From: Saprospiraceae bacterium
Lineage (GTDB): Bacteria; Bacteroidota; Bacteroidia; Chitinophagales; Saprospiraceae
DNA: 64,000 nt
NCBI GenBank assembly: GCA_016714785.1
Contig: JADKCC010000002.1
Coordinates: 806,001-870,000 of the forward strand
Direction of reading: 5' to 3'
Below, in pieces: positions 41,787 to 48,861 of this stretch (position 1 is its first letter; each line of letters begins with the position of its first letter). The notes below the pieces were generated by a model. That model ran no database searches, was not told where the DNA came from, and was given only the letters and a program-made list of their open reading frames with translations. Made by a program: the position numbers and the translations under genes.

Positions 41787-41958
41787 TCGCAGTTTGCAAC
41801 TGCGATGTACTATTTTATGAATCTTTGATTCTATACGCACCATACTTAAAAATAATGCATAAAATCATTTGATGCTAAGTTTTGTGCTTAAATGTATCAA
41901 TATTGGTGGTGTCGAATTGCAAATTCTTAAAAAATAGGATCGAAGTTGCAAACTTCGA
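41787..41958. repeat. Cluster of three GTTTGCAAC-core palindromes
   Basis: Three small hairpins share a gtttgcaac-type core but have different, self-complementary arms: tcgcagtttgcaactgcga (41787-41805), gaattgcaaattc (41914-41926), tcgaagttgcaaacttcga (41940-41958). They resemble the REP elements around the RAYT gene 2.2 kb downstream but lack the tgctagcg side. Confidence 0.55.
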
Positions 41959-42070
41959 CCATCGTCTCCGAGTTTGGCGGTGGTAGTGTATTTTGGGACG
42001 GCAGACTTCGGCCATCGGGGTTTATTCCTTTGTGCTTTTTATGGCAATAGTCGCACTTGCCTTATCCACC

Positions 42071-42250
42071 CGTTTCACGGTTCACTCCGTCAAAGGCTTG
42101 CCGCCTTTGGTGCTTTGCACTTCACCCACCCACCCGTTTCACGGTTCACTCCGTCAAAGGCTTGCGGCCTTTGGTGCTTTGCACTTCACCTGCCCACTCG
42201 TTTCACGGTTCACTTCGTCAAAGGCTTGCCGCCTTTGGTACTTTGCACTA
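42071..42250. repeat. 64-bp tandem repeat, three copies (dispersed family)
   Basis: Units start with cgtttcacggttcact at 42071, 42135 and 42199, exactly 64 bp apart. Each contains the hairpin caaaggc-ttgcc-gcctttg followed by gtgctttgcact. The same unit recurs at 47062-47105 (one partial copy), 47448-47570 (two copies, again 64 bp apart) and around 59790-59840 (degenerate). The third unit runs out into tttattgacttatg, also found after the single copy near 47150. Confidence 0.85.
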
Positions 42251-42644
42251 CACTTTATTGACTTATGGGCATCGCATAAATGTAAAAATTGTAGTATCTT
42301 ATTCCATATAAGCGTGCATTCTGCTAAGCTTTATGGACGATAAATATTACTTCATTTATTTTTATCATTCATTTTTTTTATCTATTAACACTATATTTAA
42401 TATATTTGTCTTACTTTTGTATTAGATTACAATGCAATCCATGCAAAATTGCCTGTAACAAAACCTGAACGTGATCTCAATAATATCAAAACTCGCCATT
42501 GCTGTAACAGTCTCAGCAAAATAATAATATTTTTGATTTAGAACTTATATCGTCCATCATCAAGTGATAACTTGAATGGTATGTGGCATTATATTTGGAG
42601 TACACTTAAAGTAAAGTTTATGCTTTAAGCGAACATAAAAAAAA

Positions 42645-42668
42645 GGCCCCTCGAAAAATCGAGAGGCC
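42645..42668 (-). terminator. Intrinsic terminator of the 42706 gene
   Basis: The sequence ggcccctcgaaaaatcgaga followed by ggcc forms a GC-rich stem. On the reverse strand it is followed by a run of eight T, so it terminates the small gene at 42706-43080. Confidence 0.8.
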
Positions 42669-42705
42669 CTGCTTTCAGACGAAAAATGTAGTCAATCGGT
42701 CAAAA

Positions 42706-43080
42706 TTAACCTTCATTTTCGTTAGAGATAGGAGGAGACATGTTCTTACGAATGGGTCTTTTCCTGTCTTTCTTTCGGGTACCGCCTACACTTACGTACT
42801 CAGCACTATTCATACCAAACTTAACAGAAACGCCACGCATGATGTGATCACTAAAATCACTCAGTTCTTTTTCTGCATCGATCAACATGGCCCGCGCTGC
42901 ATCGGCTTTCGCCACCGCATTCACGTAAGCATTAAGCTTCGCTTCGGTCATCTCGATTTTGGCCTGGTACGACTGAGCACTCAGCCCGTTACCCAAATCA
43001 ATAAGTGGATCGATATTCATCAATCCTGAAAGTCTGTCTTGTGCTGCGATAATGGCTGCACTCCTTCTTCTGGTTTTCAT
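42706..43080 (-). CDS. Conserved hypothetical protein, helical with basic C-terminus
   Basis: This 124-residue protein starts at ATG 43078-43080 (KTRRRSAAIIAAQDRLSGLM). A predicted long helical middle (AKIEMTEAKLNAYVNAVAKA, DAARAMLIDAEKELSDFSDH) is followed by VKFGMNSAEYVSVGGTRKKD and RKRPIRKN. The last block, a Tyr-x-x-Gly-Gly-x-x-(K/R) motif followed by a basic tail, looks like a small family I have met in Bacteroidota and cyanobacteria with no known function. Codon use is richer in GC than its AT-rich surroundings. It has its own terminator. An upstream start (MFRRFVTHEYRN) is less likely. Confidence 0.7.
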   Translation of the reverse strand: MKTRRRSAAIIAAQDRLSGLMNIDPLIDLGNGLSAQSYQAKIEMTEAKLNAYVNAVAKADAARAMLIDAEKELSDFSDHIMRGVSVKFGMNSAEYVSVGGTRKKDRKRPIRKNMSPPISNENEG

Positions 43081-43492
43081 TGCTTGAAAATTTAAAGAAA
43101 TTAAAAAAATAACGTTCCGATACTCATGAGTCACAAACCGCCGGAACATCTACGATTAGTGATATATCTTTATATATCGCCTTCGCACAGACAAATCTTA
43201 AAACAAAGATACTAAATAATAATTACATATATATAGTTGTAATATAAATTTTTCCACAATAAGTAATGTGGATTTCTTTTTTGGGTATTAATATAAATTT
43301 GTTAGAATAAAAAAGTCGAACTATTCATGATTTTATAAGTGATCTTACGAAATATAATTTATTATGATCTATATTATCTTTAGGATCATTTTGTTTTGGC
43401 TTTTTTGTTTTTTATGTAAATGTCTCATTTTTAACAAATTATTGTGAGAATTTATACCTTAATTTATTCCGCTTTTTGAATATTTTCTTCTT
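43081..43492. other. AT-rich intergenic region
   Basis: No coding region, hairpin or promoter with both boxes seen. Composition is very AT-rich between 43200 and 43490. Confidence 0.4.
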
Positions 43493-43575
43493 TTATTTCC
43501 CTTCCACAATCATAATCTCCTCTTCCGTCAATCTATAATTTTCAAATACCAAGTTTTCAATTTGGTTACAGAATT
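43493..43575 (-). pseudogene. C-terminal relic of a type II restriction/methyltransferase gene
   Basis: The reverse strand reads FCNQIENLVFENYRLTEEEI then MIVEGK and a stop at 43493-43495. The pattern (I)ENLVF..Y.LT.EEI.IVEG is the usual end of Eco57I-like restriction-modification and N6-adenine methylase proteins. The upstream catalytic region is missing; a different gene ends at 43576. A gene tail left after deletion or replacement is the likely explanation. Confidence 0.5.
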
Positions 43576-43959
43576 TTAATTAGTTTTAATCTTAAATGTC
43601 ATTCTCGATCCATCTAGTTCAATTTGCACGTCTTTATAAGTTTGAATCTGAACTTTGGGCAAGTTTAATATCAATTCCTTTTCAACTTCATCAATCTTAT
43701 TTTGGTTAAATATATTGTTTAAATTTTTAATCGAATTATGATCATCAAATTCTAAGGTATCAAATGTGTTTAAATAATTTAAAATATCTTCAGCATCTTG
43801 ATTGATATTCAGATTTGACTTATAACTAGGAAAATCAAAATAGAAATACATTTTCTTAGATTTATCTTGATATTTTACTTTAATGCTTTTTGAATTGGCT
43901 CTATATAGTTCACCATTCCAAAAGAAAGTAACATTAACATTGGTTTTGCTTAGTATCAT
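43576..43959 (-). CDS. Hypothetical protein
   Basis: This 127-residue soluble protein begins ILSKTNVNVTFFWNGELYRA. The middle is rich in Asn and Asp (NQDAEDILNYLNTFDTLEFD) and the C-terminal part alternates charged and aliphatic residues (EVEKELILNLPKVQIQTYKD, VQIELDGSRMTFKIK). No signal peptide or helix long enough for a membrane. Not recognised. It ends against a methyltransferase relic and starts next to REP palindromes, so it sits in a recombination-prone spot. Confidence 0.6.
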   Translation of the reverse strand: MILSKTNVNVTFFWNGELYRANSKSIKVKYQDKSKKMYFYFDFPSYKSNLNINQDAEDILNYLNTFDTLEFDDHNSIKNLNNIFNQNKIDEVEKELILNLPKVQIQTYKDVQIELDGSRMTFKIKTN

Positions 43960-44004
43960 AATATTGGTAATATTTTAGGTTTAATATTTTAATCTTTACC
44001 TACA

Positions 44005-44116
44005 ATGCTAGCGCAAGTTTGCAACTTGTGCTATAAACTACTATGCTAGCCCAAGTTTTCAACTTGTGTCCGAGCTAGATTTTATTCCTATGCTAACGCA
44101 AGTTTGCAACTTGTGC
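44005..44116. repeat. Three REP palindromes upstream of the RAYT gene
   Basis: Copies at 44011-44031 (gcgcaagtttgcaacttgtg then c), 44049-44069 (gcccaagttttcaacttgtg then t) and 44097-44116 (cgcaagtttgcaacttgtgc). The first two are preceded by tgcta, the third by tgcta as well (tgctaacg). All run in the same direction and fold into caagtt/aacttg hairpins. Confidence 0.8.
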
Positions 44117-44203
44117 AATAAATATCTAATCATTGTTTTATCAAATTTATATTTTTGGTAAGAATTTTGATAATATCTATAAACGAATTAAATACAAAAG
44201 TGA

Positions 44204-44791
44204 GTGAGTACTAAGTACAAGTTTATAGATTATGACGGTATATACTTTGTAAGTTTTGCAACTGTATCATGGGTAGATGTTTTTACCAGACCTATTTACA
44301 GCGAAATATTTATTGAGAGTGTAAAATATTGTCAACAAAACAAAGGATTAAACTTACACGCATGGTGCTTGATGAGTAATCATGTACATTTAGTGTTTTC
44401 TAGATCAGGTCGATATAGTTGTTCAGATATTTTGCGTGATCTTAAAAAATTTACTTCTAAAAAACTCATCCATGCTATAGAAAACAATCCTTCCGAAAGC
44501 AGAAAAGAATGGATGATGAATATTTTTAGATGTGCTGGACAAAATAATAGTAATAATAAAGATTTTCAATTTTGGCAACAAGATAACCACCCTATTGAAC
44601 TTTTTAGTCCTTTAGTTACTTTCCAAAAAATAGATTATGTACATCGAAACCCTGTAATGGCAGGTATAGTGAATGAAGCCGAACATTATTTACACAGTAG
44701 TGCTAGAGATTATTTAGGTACAAAAGGGATTTTGGATATTGATATATTAGAAAGACCTATGAGTCTCGAAGGTTTTGTGTTTAATTATTAG
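44204..44791 (+). CDS. REP-associated tyrosine transposase (RAYT, Y1_Tnp/IS200-like)
   Basis: This 195-residue single-strand DNA transposase-like protein starts at GTG 44204 (STKYKFIDYDGIYFVSFATV). The metal-binding HUH motif is in LHAWCLMSNHVHLVFSRSG. SDILRDLKKFTSKKLIHAIE forms the following helix. The catalytic Tyr is expected in FQKIDYVHRNPVMAGIVNEA, and HYLHSSARDYLG is a typical RAYT ending. RAYTs are thought to mobilise REP palindromes, usually without their own inverted repeats. Here REP hairpins lie on both sides in opposite orientation, a strong association. The gene's last 13 bp are included in an 89-bp direct repeat. Confidence 0.9.
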   Translation: MSTKYKFIDYDGIYFVSFATVSWVDVFTRPIYSEIFIESVKYCQQNKGLNLHAWCLMSNHVHLVFSRSGRYSCSDILRDLKKFTSKKLIHAIENNPSESRKEWMMNIFRCAGQNNSNNKDFQFWQQDNHPIELFSPLVTFQKIDYVHRNPVMAGIVNEAEHYLHSSARDYLGTKGILDIDILERPMSLEGFVFNY

Positions 44792-45011
44792 TGGTTAGAG
44801 ATTACTTAAGGCACAAGTTGCAAACTTGATTAAAGAGCACAAGTTACAAACTTGCGCTAGCAAGGGAGTGATACGAAATCACTCAAAAATGAAGGCACTG
44901 ATTTAAACTTAAATCAGCTTGGGTTTAATTATTAGTGGTTAGAGATTACTTAAGGCACAAGTTGCAAACTTGATTAAAGAGCACAAGTTACAAACTTGCG
45001 CTAGCAAGGGA
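44779..45011. repeat. 89-bp direct repeat carrying paired REP palindromes
   Basis: The 89-bp sequence at 44779-44867 (from gtttaattattag, the RAYT stop region, to gctagcaaggga) is repeated at 44923-45011, offset 144 bp. Each copy holds two REP hairpins in reverse orientation to those upstream of the gene (gcacaagttgcaaacttg and gcacaagttacaaacttgcg). Between the copies is gatttaaacttaaatc-like inverted sequence around 44901-44916. Confidence 0.85.
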
Positions 45012-45561
45012 ACGTTCAAAAAGAGATTATCAACGTCCAAAAAGAGATAATGAACGTCCAAAGAGAGATTATGGACGTTCAAAGAGAGCTTTTGAACATC
45101 CAAAAAGAGATTATGAACGTCCAAAAAGAGATTATTAACGTTCGAAAAGAGATTATTAACGTTCGAAAAGAGATTATTAACGTTCAAAAAGAGATTATGG
45201 ACGTTCAAAAAGAGATAATGAACGTTCGAAAAGAGATTATGGACGTTCAAAGAGAGATTATGAACGTTCAAAGAGAGATAATGAACGTTCAAAAAGAGCT
45301 TTTGGACATTCAAAAAGAGATAATGAACGTTCGAAAAGAGATAATGGACGTTCAAAAAGAGCTTTTGGACATTCAAAAAGAGATTATGGACGTTCAAAAA
45401 GAGATTATGAACGTTCAAAAAGAGATAATGGACGTTCAAAAAGAGCTTTTGGACATTCAAAAAGAGCTTTTGGACATTCAAAAAGAGCTTTTGGACATTC
45501 AAAAAGAGCTTTCGGACATTCGAAAAGAGCTTTTGGACATCGAAAAAGAGCTTTTGGACAC
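45010..45561. repeat. 21-bp minisatellite, 26 units
   Basis: Twenty-six consecutive 21-base units of the type gaacgttcaaaaagagattat run without a spacer from 45010 to 45555, then a partial unit. Variants differ at a few positions: gaac/ggac/taac at the start, gttc/gtcc/attc, aaaa/gaaa/aaga, and endings ttat/taat/cttt(t). The right third is nearly all the ggacattcaaaaagagcttt type, so homogenisation is directional. Because 21 is 7x3, copy-number change never shifts the frame. Confidence 0.95.
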
Positions 45562-45607
45562 GGGAGCGTGGGAGTGTAAAATAGAGAGTGTAGAAAATAA
45601 TGTGTAA
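45050..45607 (+). CDS. Heptad-repeat coiled-coil protein encoded by the minisatellite
   Basis: This is a 185-residue frame in which every 21-bp unit gives one perfect heptad such as MNVQKEI, MDVQREL or LDIQKEL. Hydrophobic residues fall at two positions spaced 3-4 apart (Ile/Leu and Val/Ile) with Lys, Gln and Glu elsewhere, so the product would be one long two-stranded coiled coil of about 25 heptads with no other domain. The first ATG is at 45050, although the repeat frame opens at about 45007. The last residues (KIESVENNV) come from the IS256 end. Before that insertion the frame would have continued across the target site. The opposite strand is also open (NVHNLFL-type heptads). Whether either is expressed is unknown. 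Confidence 0.5.
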   Translation: MNVQREIMDVQRELLNIQKEIMNVQKEIINVRKEIINVRKEIINVQKEIMDVQKEIMNVRKEIMDVQREIMNVQREIMNVQKELLDIQKEIMNVRKEIMDVQKELLDIQKEIMDVQKEIMNVQKEIMDVQKELLDIQKELLDIQKELLDIQKELSDIRKELLDIEKELLDTGAWECKIESVENNV

Positions 45608-45624
45608 ACTCAAGAGAAGAAAAA

Positions 45625-46834
45625 TTAGGCATTTTCTAAAAAATTATCAAAGATAATAGAAATTTGATTATGAATTATGCCAAAGTCACGAATCGGTTTT
45701 GTCCATTTTGATTGAATTTGGTCAATTGCCATAAAAACCGATTTTAAAGCAACTTGTTCATTTGAGAAAATGGTTTTGATTTTGGTGAATTTCCTAGTTG
45801 CTCGGTTTACACCTTGGATTGTATTGGTGGTGTACATTATTTTTCTTAATTCAGGCGGTAATTGAATAAAGGGATGAGATTATCCCAATTTTTTTCCCAG
45901 CTTTTAATGGCATAACTGTATTTACTGTTCCATTTTGTTTTGAATTTTTCAAAAGCGACTAAGGCACTTTGGAGATTAATAGCTCCATAAACTTCCTTCA
46001 GATCGGCGATGAATATTTTTCTATCTTTCCATGGTACAAACTTTACTGAGTTACGTATTTGGTGGACAATACAGAGCTGAGTTACCGTATCTGGGAAGGA
46101 TGCTTGAATGGCACTAGTAAAGCCGGTAAGGTTGTCCGTACAAGCAATTAAGATGGATTTTACGCCACGATCCTTTAATTCAGAGAGTACGGAGAGCCAA
46201 AAAGATGCGGACTCCGTCTCAGCTATCCAAATGCCTAAGATCTCTTTAAATCCATCAGGTTTCAGACCAATAACTAAATAGATACTTTTATTGATCACCT
46301 TGTTATCTTGGCGTATTTTGAAACAAATACAATCCATCCAGGTGATGTAATAAATGGGCTCTAAGGGCCTGTTTTGCCACTCTAGGATGGAAGGGAGCAT
46401 CTTATTGGTGATATCAGAAACAAATGATTTAGAGACGTTAAAACCGTATATCTGTTCGATTTGATCTGCTACATCTTGAGTACTCATACCTTTAGCGTAA
46501 AGGGAAGTGATGACAGATTCTACTTTAGCCGTTGTGGTTTGCCCTTTAGGGAGTACCAAGGGGTCAAATTCACTATTACGATCTCTAGGGACCTGGACTT
46601 CGATCTCGCCTTGAGTTGTCTTGACCTTTTTCCCATAAGAACCATTTCGGGAGTTGCCGGAATTATTACCTTTTATGGAATGTTTGTCATACCCCAGCAA
46701 ATGACTCATCTCAGAGTTGAGGAGGTGTTGAATACCAATTTTGTAAATACCATTCATGGCGACTTCGAAGTCGTTGATGTCCTTTACATTCTTAAAATGT
46801 CTGTAAAATCAAAATTAATGTTGTTACTTTGCAT
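45625..46834 (-). CDS. IS256-family (mutator) transposase (frameshifted)
   Basis: This DDE transposase is about 403 residues when joined. ATG at 46832-46834 gives QSNNINFDFTDILRM, a slip occurs near 46790, then KDINDFEVAMNGIYKIGIQH, LLGYDKHSIKGNNSGNSRNG, QGEIEVQVPRDRNSEFDPLV, YITWMDCICFKIRQD (first Asp), KEILGIWIAETESASFWLSV, SILIACTDNLTGFTSAIQAS (second Asp) and VTQLCIVHQIRNSVKFVPWK. A second slip near 45845 leads into the C-terminus IMYTTNTIQGVNRATRKFTK, where family members carry YTTNxIE near the end. The internal residues are intact. The two slips are the only damage, so it may be functional if they are sequencing errors. Confidence 0.85.
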
Positions 46835-46894
46835 TGCAAAAAGTTGTTAGGTTAAAAATGTGTTCAGGGTAAGCACCGCAAACATATAAAAATT

Positions 46895-46941
46895 TTGGGA
46901 CAAAGGGGGATTGCCCCTAGGGCAATCCCCTTTGTCCCAAA
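46895..46941. repeat. Long hairpin inside the IS256 element
   Basis: ttgggacaaagggggattgc followed by cc, then ctag, then the complementary gggcaatcccctttgtccca plus a: about 21 paired bases with a single bulged g. It lies between the transposase start and the right inverted repeat. Confidence 0.8.
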
Positions 46942-47221
46942 GCCTAACTCCCCCTGGGAGTTTACACAAAGTATTCTACACTCCCGTAAAATACCCTCCC
47001 AAGGGGAATTAAGCTTTTCGAGATTCAATCTAAGCCTTTGATTATACATTGTCCGTTTATCAATTCACTCCGTCAAAGGCTTGCCGCCTTTGGTGCTTTG
47101 CACTACACTGCATTCACCCATACAGGTTCGCTTAGTCATGCATTTTTCTATTGACTTATGTATTTCATGTTTAATTTTTTGTCATATTTGAATAAAATAA
47201 GTTTTCTCACCACTCTGTGGT

Positions 47222-47326
47222 TCGAAATGACCAAGGCTGATAAGGAAAGAGGGAGATGAAGGGAGTTCGGCGAGGCCGAACTCCCTTCATCTCCCTACCT
47301 TAAACTCTAATACTAGGTCATTTCTA
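47222..47326. mobile_element. MITE-like palindromic element
   Basis: Outer inverted ends gaaatgacc (47223-47231) and ggtcatttc (47317-47325) enclose a 105-bp element. At its centre is a near-perfect long hairpin, agggagatgaagggagttcg then gc, gag, gccgaactcccttcatctcc then ct (about 47249-47296). No coding potential. The layout resembles a miniature inverted-repeat element. No second copy was seen in this window. Confidence 0.5.
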
Positions 47327-47392
47327 AGGAGTTTTAGCGACTGAGAAACCCCTATTTTAGTCTTAAATTTTTTAAAATACTAATTTGACAAA

Positions 47393-47656
47393 GTGGATTT
47401 AATCCTTTGTGCTTTCTATGGCAATAGACGCACTTCACCCACCCATCCGTTTCACGGTTCACTTCGTCAAAGGCTTGCCGCCTTTGGTGCTTTGCACTAC
47501 ACCTGCCCATCCGTTTCACGGTTCACTCCGTCAAAGGCTTGCGGCCTTTGGTGCTTTGCACTTCACTACGTTCATTTTCTCTATTGCTTGTTTTTTGAAC
47601 GATAATCTCCGTTAAACTAACAACCAATAATAACAGCTGACTTTTTCAGCAGCCCC
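47393..47656. repeat. Long dispersed repeat, copy 1
   Basis: Begins aatcctttgtgctttctatg then gcaatagacgcactt and contains two 64-bp units. It ends ctattgcttgttttttgaac, gataatctccgttaaact and actttttcagcagcccct. Copy 2 lies at about 59743-59957. The start motif recurs near 42023 as attcctttgtgctttttatg. The borders look mobile-element-like but encode nothing. Confidence 0.75.
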
Positions 47657-47657
47657 T

Positions 47658-47770
47658 AGGTAGTCCTGTCATCTTTTTTAGAAAAACAAAAATGGACAAA
47701 ATAAGAGGGACGTAGCCCTGACATCTAGTATGGTGCAGACAATGATGCTGACAAGATTACAGGACTACCT
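47658..47770. mobile_element. 113-bp inverted-repeat element
   Basis: Terminal inverted repeats aggtagtcctgtcatc (47658-47673) and gattacaggactacct (47755-47770) match 15 of 16. The interior is non-coding. It directly abuts the right end of the long dispersed repeat. Possibly a small non-autonomous element. Confidence 0.5.
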
Positions 47771-48033
47771 CTCTCCACAAATCAAGATTGTTTTTGTGCC
47801 TTTGTGGCAAAATTATACTTTTCGGAGCTTACTCAAAGTTTGAAAAAAAAATTGTACTCCAAGACAAATATCAATGATTTATCTAAACTTATTGATCCTG
47901 TTTTTCGCAGGATTAAAATACAATTTCATAAAGTATCTATTGATTATGTACGTTAATATTTGACTTTTGTCAAGTAGTTTCCATTTATATTATTTTTATT
48001 ATAATATTTGCACCATCTAAAAATTTGTAAAAT

Positions 48034-48744
48034 ATGAATAATCAAATGTGCAATATTGCCATATTGGATAATGTTTTAATGCTGGATAAAAATCTAGAAT
48101 TATCTGAAAAATTGAAAAAAGAACATTTTAATATTGTGTACATTGGAAGTGAGTTAAATGAAATATTAGCGATAGAAAATCAAAAAATAGATATATTTAT
48201 TATTGGTAATTTAGGTTCTAAGGACTACATGAACATGATTTATGAGTATGTGTCAAATCAGAATTTAGCTTCGAAAATTATTTTTATTTTGGCAAAGTGT
48301 GATATCAATTGTGTATTGTCTTATATTAATTCAAATGTTTATGCCATGTTAACATATAAGGAATATAATGATTTGGAAAAAATCATAGATGCAGTAAAAA
48401 TTGGATCAAAATACATTTCTTCTGAACTCCATGCCCCAATCATGCAGTATTTTATAAAAAAACAGTATTCACATTCAGAAATTTTGTTGTCAGGTCATGC
48501 ACATGAAGTATTACAATATCTAAGTAAAGGTTGTCAATATGCAGAAATTGCTGAAAAAATGGGTTTTTCATTGGATTCTGTCAGATATTACATTAAGGAA
48601 ATTTACAAAACGTTAGGCGTAAATAATAAAGGGGCTGCTGTGGGTATGTTTCTTAGAAAAGAAATTAAGATTAATACAATATTAAGAGATAGGAAGAAAT
48701 TCATGAAGCCAAACTCACAGCACCATTTTACAGAAAATTATTAA
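48034..48744 (+). CDS. LuxR-type regulator with degenerate receiver domain
   Basis: The protein is 236 residues. The N-terminal half has a receiver-like fold (IAILDNVLMLDKNLELSEKL, KIDIFIIGNLGSKDYMNMIY, SKIIFILAKCDINCVLSYIN). The strand that should end with the phosphorylated Asp reads IFIIGNLG, and no acidic residue is present there, so phosphorylation is unlikely. The C-terminal LuxR helix-turn-helix is clear: HEVLQYLSKGCQYAEIAEKM then SLDSVRYYIKEIYKTLGVNN. It should bind DNA in response to something other than phosphotransfer. It is followed 117 bp later by a TPR-LuxR gene on the same strand. Very AT-rich codons. Confidence 0.75.
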   Translation: MNNQMCNIAILDNVLMLDKNLELSEKLKKEHFNIVYIGSELNEILAIENQKIDIFIIGNLGSKDYMNMIYEYVSNQNLASKIIFILAKCDINCVLSYINSNVYAMLTYKEYNDLEKIIDAVKIGSKYISSELHAPIMQYFIKKQYSHSEILLSGHAHEVLQYLSKGCQYAEIAEKMGFSLDSVRYYIKEIYKTLGVNNKGAAVGMFLRKEIKINTILRDRKKFMKPNSQHHFTENY

Positions 48745-48861
48745 TTCTAAATCTTTATTTGATTATGTTAAATCTTTATCTCTTTTTAGTTAATAAAGTA
48801 GATAGAAAAAAATTAAAACTTATTTGGTTTAATTTGGTTTTATAGTACCAATACTTTATAA

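Larger units (their letters stand above)
41777..42644. other. Repeat-rich gene-free region
   Basis: This stretch holds the GTTTGCAAC palindromes and the 64-bp tandem repeats. After 42260, about 380 bp of AT-rich sequence has no recognisable gene. Open frames across 41974-42343 are created by the tandem repeat itself and are not accepted as genes. Confidence 0.5.
45584..46985 (-). mobile_element. IS256-family insertion sequence
   Basis: The element is 1402 bp. Ends: gagagtgtagaa...tgtgtaaactc on the left (45584-45611) and the reverse complement of gggagtgtagaa...tgtgtaaactc on the right (46958-46985). They match except for a 5-6 base centre and one base near the tip. The 8-bp sequence gtaaaata borders both ends (45576-45583 and 46986-46993), an apparent target duplication of the size IS256 elements make. 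Between the transposase start and the right end lies a 22-bp-stem hairpin (46895-46941) that could block incoming transcription. The element interrupts the minisatellite reading frame. Confidence 0.88.
46994..48033. other. Gene-free region with several repeats
   Basis: Contains a partial 64-bp repeat unit (47062-47105), a palindromic MITE-like element (47222-47326), a copy of the longer dispersed repeat (47393-47656) with two 64-bp units, and a 113-bp inverted-repeat element (47658-47770). The remaining 260 bp before the LuxR-type gene are AT-rich with no clear promoter. Confidence 0.5.

Noticed and set aside
42071..42250. The 64-bp triplet as a CRISPR array or short genes
   Set aside because: The whole 64-bp unit is repeated, with no unique spacer sequence. 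The overlapping open frames in several phases arise from the repeat itself.
42421..42541. Possible gene relic after TACTTTTG near 42413
   Set aside because: A short frame (LDYNAIHAKLPVTKPERDLN) follows a -7-like box, but it lacks a start codon and any recognised family.
45010..45561. The 21-bp array as a CRISPR array
   Set aside because: Units follow each other without spacers and vary internally; there are no cas genes in the window. It is a minisatellite.
44939..45613. Reverse-strand 224-residue frame over the minisatellite as the coding strand
   Set aside because: It is an equally open heptad-like frame, but it begins inside the IS256 end and carries Phe/Leu-rich heptads typical of antisense of a coiled coil. 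Kept only as an alternative under the finding on this repeat.
46864..47049. Reverse-strand 61-residue frame across the right IS256 end
   Set aside because: It spans the IS terminus and the long hairpin and has no protein-like pattern. It may be part of the pre-insertion frame only.
47215..47235. ggttcgaa-like sequence as a tRNA T-arm
   Set aside because: No acceptor, D or anticodon stems could be built around it; it is part of the palindromic element.
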